A DNA stretch of 12,485 nt from Geochorda sp036562495. Its GTDB lineage: Bacteria; Bacillota; Limnochordia; Limnochordales; Geochordaceae. The notes beneath the pieces were generated by a model, which worked only from the letters and a program-made list of their open reading frames with translations, ran no database searches and was not told where the DNA came from. Shown here in pieces: positions 6,096-12,485 of this stretch. The stretch lies in NCBI GenBank assembly GCA_036562495.1, contig DATCKA010000125.1, positions 1-12,485 of the forward strand. The letters run 5' to 3'. Position 1 is the first letter of the stretch, and the number at the start of each line of letters is the position of its first letter. Both the position numbers and the translations under genes were made by a program.

Positions 6096-7340
6096 ATGAG
6101 GTTGGGTCGAAGAGGTTGGGTGCTGGCGAGCCTCCTGGTGGCGATGGTGATAGCGGTGAGCGCCTACATCCCTGCAGGGGCCAAGGTCAAGATCATCTAC
6201 TGGCATGGCTGGGGTGGCGAGGAGAAGCAGGTTCTCGACGAGGTCGTCGCGGAGTTCAACCGAGCCAATCCCGATATCGAGGTCGAAGCCGTCACCATCT
6301 TCGGGTCCTATGACAAGCTCCTGACGGCCATCGCCGCGGGGTCCCCGCCCGACGTTACCTCTGCCGTCTGGTGGTATCAGGTGCCGGAGCTGGCGAGCCG
6401 GGGGGCCCTGCTTCCGCTGGACGAGTTCGCGAAGGGGTCGCAGCTCGACGCGTCGGCCTACGTTAAGCCGGTTTGGGATGCGGTGCACTACAATGGTCGC
6501 CTGTACGCCATGCCGGTGTTGGCCAACTACTCCATGATTGCATACAACAAGGACCACTTCGCCCAGGCAGGCCTCCCCGACCGAGGGCCTAGCACCATAG
6601 GCGAGTTGACCGAGTGGGCGCATAAGCTCTCACAGGTCAACCGTGGTCGCATCACCCGGTTGGGATATCTGCCCAACGACTTGTTCCTGGCGATCCCAAG
6701 CTTCGGCGGCCAGATCTGGGACCCGGAGCGGGGTACCTTGACCCCGATGGATCCCGGCGTCGTCGCGGCGGCGAAGTGGATGAAGGAGTTCTACGACACC
6801 TACGGGTACGTGGCAGTGCGATCCTTCGAGGCATCTTTCGGCAACTACGCCAGCCCTGACAACCCGTTCTTCTCGGGCAAGCTGTCCATGCAGAACAACT
6901 GGGGTGAATGGATCGTCAACTTCAGCAAGTGGTACGCACCTGAATTCAACTACGGCAGGTTCGCCTATCCGACCGAGGACGGCTCGCCGGGCTTCATAAA
7001 CTGGGGAGGGTCCGTGTGGGCCATTCCCGTGGGCGCCAAGCACCCCGCCGAGGCGTGGCGGTTCATCCAGTGGCTGTCGGCCGGCGAGGGTGGCAAGATG
7101 TTGGCCCTTCGCATCAGCAATGCCTCCGCTCGCCTCGAGGTCAACGAGTCTCCCGAGTTCTTGGCCGCCATGCCGGTGCTCAAGGACGCGCTACCCTTCT
7201 TGCGGGAGGGTCGCCTGGTCTCTACGCCGCCCGTCTTTCCCGGTGTCGAGGAGTTCGTCCAGCGCCTGACTCCGGTCCTGGATCGAGTGCTATCCGGGGA
7301 GATCGGGGTCGAAGCTGCCCTCGCTGAACTGTCTCGCTGA
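6096..7340 (+). CDS. carbohydrate ABC transporter, extracellular substrate-binding protein (family 1)
   Basis: A 414-residue solute-binding protein of the MalE/UgpB cluster, exported to bind a sugar or oligosaccharide and deliver it to the two permeases downstream. Start ATG 6096 follows AAAGGAG (6081-6087, 8-nt spacing). Residues 1-29 form a Sec signal peptide: basic MRLGRRG, a hydrophobic VLASLLVAMVIAVSAY core and a probable AGA cleavage site. The mature protein starts with VKIIYWHGWGGEE and has the family features VVAEFNRANPDIEVE, KLLTAIAAGSPPDV (ligand lobe), MPVLANYSMIAYNKDHFAQAG, and WGGSVWAIPVGAKHPAEAWRFIQWL towards the C-terminus. Aromatic clusters (WW, YW, NWGEW, FSKWY) suit sugar stacking. 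There is no lipobox Cys; I see no Cys in the protein. The substrate cannot be read from the sequence; the nanE/nanK context suggests an amino-sugar oligosaccharide. Confidence 0.92.
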   Translation: MRLGRRGWVLASLLVAMVIAVSAYIPAGAKVKIIYWHGWGGEEKQVLDEVVAEFNRANPDIEVEAVTIFGSYDKLLTAIAAGSPPDVTSAVWWYQVPELASRGALLPLDEFAKGSQLDASAYVKPVWDAVHYNGRLYAMPVLANYSMIAYNKDHFAQAGLPDRGPSTIGELTEWAHKLSQVNRGRITRLGYLPNDLFLAIPSFGGQIWDPERGTLTPMDPGVVAAAKWMKEFYDTYGYVAVRSFEASFGNYASPDNPFFSGKLSMQNNWGEWIVNFSKWYAPEFNYGRFAYPTEDGSPGFINWGGSVWAIPVGAKHPAEAWRFIQWLSAGEGGKMLALRISNASARLEVNESPEFLAAMPVLKDALPFLREGRLVSTPPVFPGVEEFVQRLTPVLDRVLSGEIGVEAALAELSR

Positions 7341-7354
7341 CCGAGCGAACGGCT

Positions 7355-7386
7355 GGGCGGGCAGCCCCCTTGGGGGGCTCCCGCCC
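7355..7386 (+). other. strong GC-rich stem-loop between binding protein and first permease
   Basis: GGGCGGG (7355-7361) pairs with CCCGCCC (7380-7386), and AGCCCCC (7363-7369) with GGGGGCT (7373-7379), leaving one bulged C and a loop of about 3 nt: a 14-bp almost pure G-C stem. No T-tract follows. Stem-loops placed after binding-protein genes commonly stabilise the upstream mRNA and lower downstream permease expression (as after malE). The adjoining AAGGGGGG (7387-7394) is the probable ribosome site of the permease and can pair instead with CCCCCTT inside the 5' arm (7365-7371). Confidence 0.7.
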
Positions 7387-7404
7387 AAGGGGGGTGGGCG
7401 TGAG

Positions 7405-8328
7405 GTGCGGAGCGGGCGCCGTAACCGATCCAACCTGGTGTGGGGACTGGGGTTCATCTCCCCCTGGCTGGTGGGGTTGTTAGCCTTCACGCTCTTCCCG
7501 ATCGTTTCATCGTTTTACTACAGCCTGACCGACTATAACCTGGTCCGGCCGCCGCAATGGGTCGGGCTGTCCAACTACGCAGCGCTCTTGAGTGACCGGG
7601 TCTTCTACGAATCGCTCTACAACACCCTCTACATGGTCTTGATCGGACTTCCCCTGCACCTGGTGTGGGCGCTGGTCCTGGCGCTGCTACTGGCTCCGTC
7701 TCGAAGGGGCATCGGCCTCTTTCGAACGCTCTTCTACCTGCCGACAGTTGTCCCTGTGGTGGCCGCCACTCTGTTGTGGCGATGGATGCTCAACCCGAGC
7801 CACGGTATCGTCAATACAGCACTCGCGTTCTTGGGACTCCCTGAGCCCGGGTGGCTGGTAGACCCAAACTGGTCCAAGCCAGCTCTCATCCTGATGGGTA
7901 TGTGGGGCGTCGGCGGCACGATGGTCGTCTATCTGGCGGCCTTGCGAGACGTTCCCCGGGAACTCTATGAGGCGGCGGAGATCGACGGGGCGTCATGGCT
8001 GCGCAGGACGATCTTCATCACCATGCCGATGATCTCACCGGTCATCTTCTATACACTCGTAGTACACACCATCGGGTACTTCCAATACTTCACGCAGGCG
8101 TACGTCTTCTCGGCGACCGGGTATGGAGGCCAGCTGGCGGTCGGAGGTCCGCGCAACTCGACACTGTTCTATGCCCTCTACCTGTATCTCAACGCGTTTC
8201 GATTCTTCAAGATGGGCATTGCTTCCGCGATGGCCTGGATCCTTTTCATGATCCTGGTGGTCACCACGCTCTTGCTCTTTCGCTCGTCGTCTCGGTGGGT
8301 GCACTATGGAGGTGTCCGACCGATATGA
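7405..8328 (+). CDS. carbohydrate ABC transporter permease, MalF/UgpA type
   Basis: A 307-residue inner-membrane protein with about six hydrophobic segments, near residues 12-38, 72-98, 107-126, 158-180, 208-228 and 271-292. The cytoplasmic EAA loop that contacts the ATPase is ELYEAAEIDGASWLRRTIFI (186-205) followed by TMPMISP. The N-terminal 'GFISPWLVGLLAFTLFPI' and 'GLSNYAALLSD' segments are typical of the MalF/UgpA subgroup. The start is GTG 7405, preceded by a G-rich ribosome site at 7389-7394 embedded in the intergenic stem-loop region. Its last codons overlap the next permease start (ATGA at 8325-8328), so the two permeases are translationally coupled. No ATP-binding subunit is encoded in the window; sugar importers of this class often share one MsmX/UgpC-type ATPase. 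Family call firm; substrate unknown. Confidence 0.93.
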   Translation: MRSGRRNRSNLVWGLGFISPWLVGLLAFTLFPIVSSFYYSLTDYNLVRPPQWVGLSNYAALLSDRVFYESLYNTLYMVLIGLPLHLVWALVLALLLAPSRRGIGLFRTLFYLPTVVPVVAATLLWRWMLNPSHGIVNTALAFLGLPEPGWLVDPNWSKPALILMGMWGVGGTMVVYLAALRDVPRELYEAAEIDGASWLRRTIFITMPMISPVIFYTLVVHTIGYFQYFTQAYVFSATGYGGQLAVGGPRNSTLFYALYLYLNAFRFFKMGIASAMAWILFMILVVTTLLLFRSSSRWVHYGGVRPI

Positions 8329-9194
8329 GAGCCACGTGGACAGCCGCGCACGCAGGGGGCACCACGCGCAGCCGTCGGCTCCTTCCGGTCATGGCGCACT
8401 ATGCGGCGCTGACGGTGCTCGGGGCTGTGTTCCTGTTTCCCTTCTTCTGGATGGTCTCGACCTCTCTCAAGACCAACCAGGAGATCTTCCGCTGGCCCCC
8501 GTCCCTGGTGCCCCAGGTGGCGCAGTGGACCAATTACGTGCAGGCGGTGCAGGCCTTTCCGTTTGTACAATACCTTTTCAATACCCTCTGCATCGCCGGG
8601 CTTTCCGTGCTGGGAGCCGTGGTCTCCAGCAGCCTCGTCGCATACGGCTTCGCAAGGATCCAGTGGCCCGGCAGGGACGCGCTCTTCATCGTCCTGCTCG
8701 CCACCATGATGCTGCCGGCCCAGGTGACCATGGTGCCACTCTTCGTCCTCTTCAAGAACCTCGGGTGGATCGACACCTTCTATCCGCTCATCGTACCGTC
8801 GTTCTTCGCGGGGCCGCTCTATGTCTTCCTCCTGCGGCAGTTCTATCTCACCATCCCCGAGGCGCTATCGGAGGCTGCTGTGGTGGACGGTGCGAATCAT
8901 GCCCAGATCTTCCTGCGAATCATGATACCTCTGACCAAGCCCGCGATGGCGGCTGTGGCACTCTTTCAATTCGTAGCGTCCTGGACGGACTTCCTGGGGC
9001 CGCTCATCTACCTCCAGGACGAGTCGAAGTTCACCCTTCAACTAGGGCTGCAGATGTTCTTCGGTCAGCACTACTCCCAGTGGTCGCTTATCATGGCTAC
9101 GTCGGTGCTGATCGCAACCCCCGTGATCATCGTTTTCTTCCTGACCCAGCGTACCTTCATCGAGGGGATCGCGTTGACGGGGCTACGAGGCTAG
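8325..9194 (+). CDS. carbohydrate ABC transporter permease, MalG/UgpE type
   Basis: A 289-residue membrane protein, partner of the preceding permease. The N-terminus has the subgroup's AVFLFPFFWMVSTSLKTNQE segment (34-53), in which the first helix leads into 'TSLKT'. Further helices lie near 84-108, 118-142, 154-176, 207-230 and 256-274. The EAA loop is EALSEAAVVDGANHAQIFLR (179-198) followed by IMIPLTKP. The C-terminal RTFIEGIALTGLRG is a near-universal ending in MalG-like proteins. Start ATG 8325 overlaps the upstream stop by ATGA, with GGAGGTG at 8308-8314. Length is normal. A stem-loop follows the stop codon. Firm family call; the transported sugar is unknown. Confidence 0.93.
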   Translation: MRATWTAAHAGGTTRSRRLLPVMAHYAALTVLGAVFLFPFFWMVSTSLKTNQEIFRWPPSLVPQVAQWTNYVQAVQAFPFVQYLFNTLCIAGLSVLGAVVSSSLVAYGFARIQWPGRDALFIVLLATMMLPAQVTMVPLFVLFKNLGWIDTFYPLIVPSFFAGPLYVFLLRQFYLTIPEALSEAAVVDGANHAQIFLRIMIPLTKPAMAAVALFQFVASWTDFLGPLIYLQDESKFTLQLGLQMFFGQHYSQWSLIMATSVLIATPVIIVFFLTQRTFIEGIALTGLRG

Positions 9195-9204
9195 ACAACG
9201 AGGA

Positions 9205-9225
9205 GGCGAGCCCCACTGGCTCGCC
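9205..9225 (+). terminator. stem-loop after the permease genes, weak or partial terminator
   Basis: GGCGAGCC (9205-9212) pairs perfectly with GGCTCGCC (9218-9225) around a 5-nt loop, followed only by ACTTTAG rather than a proper T-run. It may attenuate read-through from the transporter genes into the DUF4434 gene or mark an mRNA-processing point; full termination is doubtful. Confidence 0.4.
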
Positions 9226-9251
9226 ACTTTAGGATACGGAGGGAGTCGACA

Positions 9252-10205
9252 ATGGGGTACAAGGCCATCACCGGTACATTCCTCGACGAGGTTACCTACG
9301 ACATCGCGTCGTCCAACTGGGGCGAGACCGAGTGGGCCCGTGAGTTCGATACGATGCGGGCCGCGGGGATCGACACGGTCATCGTGATTCGCGCCGGGCT
9401 GGGCGAGCGCCTCGCGACGCCCTCGCGGGCGGTGTCGGCCGCGATGCCCACCTTGCCCGTCTACCAAGACATGGTCGAGCTCTTCTTGCGGCTTGCCGAG
9501 AGGCACGGGATGCGCCTCTTCCTAGGCCTGTACGACTCCAACTACTACTGGTACCGCAACGACTGGCAGAAGGAGGTCGAGATCAATCGGGCCTTCATCC
9601 GGGAGATGTGGGATCGATTTGGAGGGGCGCCGGCTTTCGGTGGGTGGTACTTGCCCCATGAGACGGCCGACACGGGCTACCGTATCATCGAGATCCACAC
9701 CAGCCTCGCCGAGGAGATCCGCAAGATATCCTCGTACCCTATCCTCATCTCGCCCTACTTCTTGGGACGGCTGGACCCTTATCAGATCTTCGCCTTCGGA
9801 CATCGGGCCAGACCCCGGACCGTGGAGGAGCACGTCCGCCAGTGGTCCGAGATCTTCGCGAGGTTGGAGGGACTGGTCGACTACTGCGCCTTCCAAGACG
9901 GGACCACGGAGTTGCTGGGTCTGCGCGACCTTGTCGCGGCCATGTCGGAGATCGCCCGACAGCACAAGATCGAGCTCTGGTCCAACCTGGAGACCTTCGA
10001 TCGAGACGTGCCAATCAAGTTTCCGCCTATCGACTGGCGCAAGCTGGCCTTCAAGCTCGATACAGTCCAGCCGTACGTGGAGAAGATCATCACTTTCGAG
10101 TTCTCACATTTCCTGAGCCCCAACTCCATCTGGCCGTCCGCGCGGCTGCTATTCGAGCGCTACCGCGAGTTCTTGGCGACCAAGGGCGTTCACATCGACG
10201 CGTAG
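9252..10205 (+). CDS. DUF4434-family TIM-barrel protein without signal peptide, putative intracellular glycoside hydrolase
   Basis: A 317-residue protein starting at ATG 9252 with GGAGGGAG (9238-9245) before it. It matches the DUF4434 pattern: TGTFLDEV (7-14), an early helix with EWAREFDTMRAAGIDTVIV (27-45), LFLGLYDS (89-96), GGWYLPHE (130-137), PILISPYFLG (163-172), YCAFQDG (211-217), LWSNLETF (242-249) and FSHFLSP (284-290). These fall at strand ends of a (beta/alpha)8 barrel. Glu137 and Glu247 are placed like the acid/base and nucleophile of retaining hydrolases, as are the equivalent residues of the exported paralogue downstream; that reading is inference. There is no signal peptide or membrane segment, so it probably acts on imported material. 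To my knowledge DUF4434 has no settled activity; it belongs with glycosyl-hydrolase-like TIM barrels. Family call good, function unproven. Confidence 0.85.
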   Translation: MGYKAITGTFLDEVTYDIASSNWGETEWAREFDTMRAAGIDTVIVIRAGLGERLATPSRAVSAAMPTLPVYQDMVELFLRLAERHGMRLFLGLYDSNYYWYRNDWQKEVEINRAFIREMWDRFGGAPAFGGWYLPHETADTGYRIIEIHTSLAEEIRKISSYPILISPYFLGRLDPYQIFAFGHRARPRTVEEHVRQWSEIFARLEGLVDYCAFQDGTTELLGLRDLVAAMSEIARQHKIELWSNLETFDRDVPIKFPPIDWRKLAFKLDTVQPYVEKIITFEFSHFLSPNSIWPSARLLFERYREFLATKGVHIDA

Positions 10206-10269
10206 GGGCCGAGGAGGCCGCCCACTCCATCACTTATTCGGATGCCGCGAAGCGGGTGAGGCAACGGCG

Positions 10270-12036
10270 ATGTCGAACGGGTCGCATACATGGAGGCGTC
10301 TCGTGCCGGTGACGGCCTGCCTGGTCGCCTTGGCAACGTCGGTCGCATCAGGCGAGGAGGCGGGGTTTCAACACGTGGCCTCACCGGTGCTCAGGCTTTC
10401 CGGGTCTATCCTGCAGCCGGATCTGGCCGACCGGTGGACCGATCAACAGTGGGCGGCCGAGTTGGAGTACATGCTAGCCGTCGGCATCCAGACCCTCGTT
10501 CTGCAATGGACGGCAGACTCCGGTCGGCGCACGGCCGTGTACCCGACGGGTCTGGAGGGATACACCCAGAGCACGCGAAGAGATGTCGTCGGCAGGCTGC
10601 TGGACTTTTCCGACAGGGCCGGGCTCGAGGTCTACCTAGGGCTCCAGGTCGATTCGGAATGGTGGTCGCGGTACTCGGCGGATGGACAATGGCTGCTCGA
10701 GCAGGCCGTCATCGCCAGTCGTCTTGCCACCGACTTGTACAGGCGCTACAGCCACCATCCCTCCTGGAGGGGCTGGTACCTGCCCTTCGAGGTGGACAAC
10801 TGGAACCACCGCACCCGCGAACACTGGCAAAACCTGGCTCGCTTCTACCAGCAGGTGACCGGCCATCTTCGCCGGCTGAGCGGGGACAAGCCCGTCCTGG
10901 TCTCCCCCTTCTTCAACGCGTCTGGGGGGCAGTCGACCTCGGAGTGGCGCGCGATGTGGGAGGCGATTCTCGACACCAGCCCCTTAGATGTCATCGCACT
11001 CCAAGACGGCGTCGGGGCGGGGCATTCCGGGGTCGGCGACCTGCCTGCGTGGTTCAAGGCGACGAGGGAGGCCATTGAGCGAGCCCGGCCGTCGACGCAG
11101 CTTTGGGCCGTGACGGAGACCTTCACGCCCCACTTCCATACCATGCCGGTGCGGTCCGTTGTCGAGCATATGCGGGCCGTCGAGCCGTACGTCTCCCGGT
11201 ACTTGAGCTTCAGCTTCAACCACTACCTGAGCCCGCAACAGGTCCACCCGGCGTACTACAGCGCCTACCAGCTCTACGTCAGTTCGGGAGACCTCGACGC
11301 TTCGCCTCCATCGCCACCGCAAGGCGTGGTGGCGTGGGCCCGGGATGCCATCACGATCGAGGTGGCTTGGGAGCCGGCGGCGGACGACATCGGCGTGGCA
11401 GGGTACGAGCTCTACCGGGACGGGCAGCCGGTGCGACTCCTGCCTGGTGCGGTCCAACGATACCTGGACGGCCAACTCGATCCCGGAAGGACGTACTCCT
11501 ACTCGGTCCGCGCCTTCGATGGTACCGGCAACCGGTCCGAGTCGAGCGCGACGGTGCGTGTCGTCACGCCGGACATGCCGTCATACATGACCAATCTGGC
11601 CCGGGGCAAGCCGTACACGGCAAGCCTGCCGACACACTCCAACTACCCCGATGCGGGAGGCGAGTTGACCGACGGCAGAACGGCCTCTCCGTCGTTTCGG
11701 GATCCGGCATGGCAGGGTCGACTGACGGGCGACGTCTACACTTTCACCATCGACCTTGGCCGCGTCGAGGCCATCAGGGCGCTCTCGTCGAGTTGGTTGC
11801 AGGACCGGTCGGTATTCGTGTTGTTGCCGAGACGGGTCACCTACTCCGTCTCACGTGACGGGCAGACGTTTACCCCCGTCGGGACCGTCGTCTCGCCGGC
11901 GGTGTCCGAGCAAACGCAGGTCAAGAAGTATCGGGTCCTGGCCCTCGAAGGGGTATCGGGGCGTTATGTCAGGGTCGAGGTGGAGCCGATCGGCGTCTCC
12001 TGGACCTTCGTCGACGAGGTAGATGTGTGGAGGTAG
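10270..12036 (+). CDS. exported DUF4434 TIM-barrel protein with FN3 and C-terminal discoidin-like (F5/8C) domain
   Basis: A 588-residue protein. Residues 1-28 form a Sec signal peptide (basic HTWRR, then LVPVTACLVALATSV, cleavage near ASG). The DUF4434 barrel (about 42-340) repeats the motifs of the preceding gene: SGSILQPDLADRW, LVLQW, GWYLPFE (168-174), PVLVSPFF (208-215), IALQDGVG (242-249), LWAVTETF (278-285), FNHYLSP (315-321). Glu174 and Glu283 match Glu137 and Glu247 of the paralogue. A Pro-rich linker leads to an FN3 domain (about 350-432: 'VAWEPAADDIGVAGYELYRDG', 'YSYSVRAFDGTGNRS') and then a discoidin/CBM32-like domain (about 441-588: 'NLARGKPYT', 'YPDAGGELTDGR', 'GRYVRVEVEP'), probably a glycan-binding module. 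Start ATG 10270 has GGTGAGG at 10255-10261. It probably works outside the cytoplasm on a polymer whose fragments the upstream ABC system imports. Activity is inferred. Confidence 0.88.
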   Translation: MSNGSHTWRRLVPVTACLVALATSVASGEEAGFQHVASPVLRLSGSILQPDLADRWTDQQWAAELEYMLAVGIQTLVLQWTADSGRRTAVYPTGLEGYTQSTRRDVVGRLLDFSDRAGLEVYLGLQVDSEWWSRYSADGQWLLEQAVIASRLATDLYRRYSHHPSWRGWYLPFEVDNWNHRTREHWQNLARFYQQVTGHLRRLSGDKPVLVSPFFNASGGQSTSEWRAMWEAILDTSPLDVIALQDGVGAGHSGVGDLPAWFKATREAIERARPSTQLWAVTETFTPHFHTMPVRSVVEHMRAVEPYVSRYLSFSFNHYLSPQQVHPAYYSAYQLYVSSGDLDASPPSPPQGVVAWARDAITIEVAWEPAADDIGVAGYELYRDGQPVRLLPGAVQRYLDGQLDPGRTYSYSVRAFDGTGNRSESSATVRVVTPDMPSYMTNLARGKPYTASLPTHSNYPDAGGELTDGRTASPSFRDPAWQGRLTGDVYTFTIDLGRVEAIRALSSSWLQDRSVFVLLPRRVTYSVSRDGQTFTPVGTVVSPAVSEQTQVKKYRVLALEGVSGRYVRVEVEPIGVSWTFVDEVDVWR

Positions 12037-12054
12037 GGCGCCGGGTCGGGCGCC
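12037..12054 (+). other. GC stem-loop after the exported DUF4434 gene
   Basis: GGCGCC (12037-12042) and GGCGCC (12049-12054) can pair across a 6-nt loop immediately after the TAG stop. It is all G-C and lacks a T-tract, so it is not a clear terminator. Confidence 0.35.
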
Positions 12055-12089
12055 ACTCATCGTGCCGGCCGGATGGAGAGGGTGAGAGC

Positions 12090-12485
12090 GTGGTCATCAG
12101 CCTGTTGCCCCTCGACGAGCGGCCGTGCAACCACGCGTATCCGGGGCTGCTGGGGGCCGTCGCGGGCGTCGAGGTGCGGGTGCCGCCCGCTTCGCTCATG
12201 GGTCGCAAGAAGCAGCCGGCCGACGTCGACGCGCTGGCCGAGTGGCTGAAGGAGGCTGCCGAGACGGCCGACGGGCTGGTGGTGGCCGCCGAGACGCTGG
12301 CCTTCGGCGGGCTCATCCCGTCGCGGGTGGTGTCGACGCCGACGGAGCAGGCGCTGGCGCGCCTGCGGGTGCTGGAGGAGGTGCGGCGGCGCCGTCCGGG
12401 CCTGCCCATCTTCGTCCAGGGCGTCATCATGCGGACCCCAGCCTACGACAGCGACGACGAAGAGCCGCCCTACTGGGCCCTCTAC
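12090..12485 (+). CDS. DUF4127 family protein, N-terminal part (cut by the window end)
   Basis: The first 132 codons of a gene that runs off the window. Start GTG 12090 follows GGAGAGGGTGAG. The opening VISLLPLDERPCNH (2-15) and the segments VEVRVPPASLMGRKKQP, a WLKEAAETADGLVVAAETLAFGGLIPSR stretch and FVQGVIMRTPAYDSDDEEP are the N-terminal signature of DUF4127, a family of roughly 500 residues with no activity known to me. Conserved Asp/Glu/Arg in PLDERP and the GGLIPSR loop suggest an active site, but that is speculation. There is no signal peptide in the visible part. Codon use is again strongly GC3, like nanE and rpiR and unlike several genes just upstream. It is co-oriented and 53 nt behind the exported DUF4434 gene, so it may be part of the same sugar locus. 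Confidence 0.88.
   Translation, partial: MVISLLPLDERPCNHAYPGLLGAVAGVEVRVPPASLMGRKKQPADVDALAEWLKEAAETADGLVVAAETLAFGGLIPSRVVSTPTEQALARLRVLEEVRRRRPGLPIFVQGVIMRTPAYDSDDEEPPYWALY

Noticed and set aside
4247..6097. 616-codon open frame on the minus strand
   Set aside because: It lies antisense to nanK and the barrel enzyme, shows no recognisable family motifs and has a His/Pro/Arg-rich composition typical of frames shadowing GC-rich coding sequence.
10206..10269. Gap between the two DUF4434 genes, short GGCC/GGCC repeat and AT-richer CACTTATTC
   Set aside because: The stem is only 4 bp and there is no matching -35 element; I see nothing firm except the ribosome site of the next gene.
1..12485. 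CRISPR arrays, tRNA/rRNA genes, insertion sequences or attachment sites
   Set aside because: No regularly spaced repeats, tRNA-like cloverleaf arms, transposase genes or terminal inverted repeats were seen on reading both strands.

Overview
The window is a GC-rich stretch with strong Shine-Dalgarno sites (AGGAGG/GGGAGG types) and frequent GTG starts. Every gene I can support is on the + strand. The codon style, ATGA overlaps and gene families (LamB/YcsF, MurR/RpiR, ROK, DUF4127, DUF4434) fit a high-GC, deep-branching Bacillota-like bacterium (Limnochordia, Symbiobacteriia or similar). That placement is an inference; no rRNA or marker gene is present.

Layout. (1) 1-1699: the 3' end of a probable alpha/beta-hydrolase, a WrbA-type flavoprotein and an orphan 5-oxoprolinase subunit A (pxpA). 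(2) 1700-1864: a short intergenic region with a perfect 16-bp palindrome, a candidate operator. (3) 1865-4541: nanE (ManNAc-6-P epimerase), an RpiR/SIS-domain regulator and a ROK kinase with the NanK-type GHxGH motif, almost without gaps. (4) 4547-6028: a cytoplasmic TIM-barrel protein that looks like a glycoside hydrolase but that I cannot place in a characterised family. (5) 6096-9194: a carbohydrate ABC importer (binding protein plus two permeases, no ATPase). (6) 9252-12036: two DUF4434 TIM-barrel proteins, one without a signal peptide and one exported with FN3 and discoidin-like (F5/8C) domains. (7) 12090-end: the start of a DUF4127 protein.

How it may work together (inference). The exported DUF4434 protein binds or cuts a glycan outside the cell. 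The ABC importer takes up the product. The cytoplasmic DUF4434 protein and the TIM-barrel enzyme trim it. NanK phosphorylates the released N-acetylmannosamine and NanE epimerises it to GlcNAc-6-P. The RpiR protein probably senses a sugar phosphate such as ManNAc-6-P. There is no sialate lyase (NanA) in the window, so the pathway may begin with ManNAc or a ManNAc-bearing glycan rather than sialic acid. The glycan itself cannot be read from the sequence. GC-rich stem-loops without T-tracts lie in most of the intergenic gaps; the most striking is between the binding protein and the first permease. Third-position GC seems lower in several genes of the 3558-12036 block than in nanE/rpiR upstream and DUF4127 downstream, a hint of a mosaic origin.
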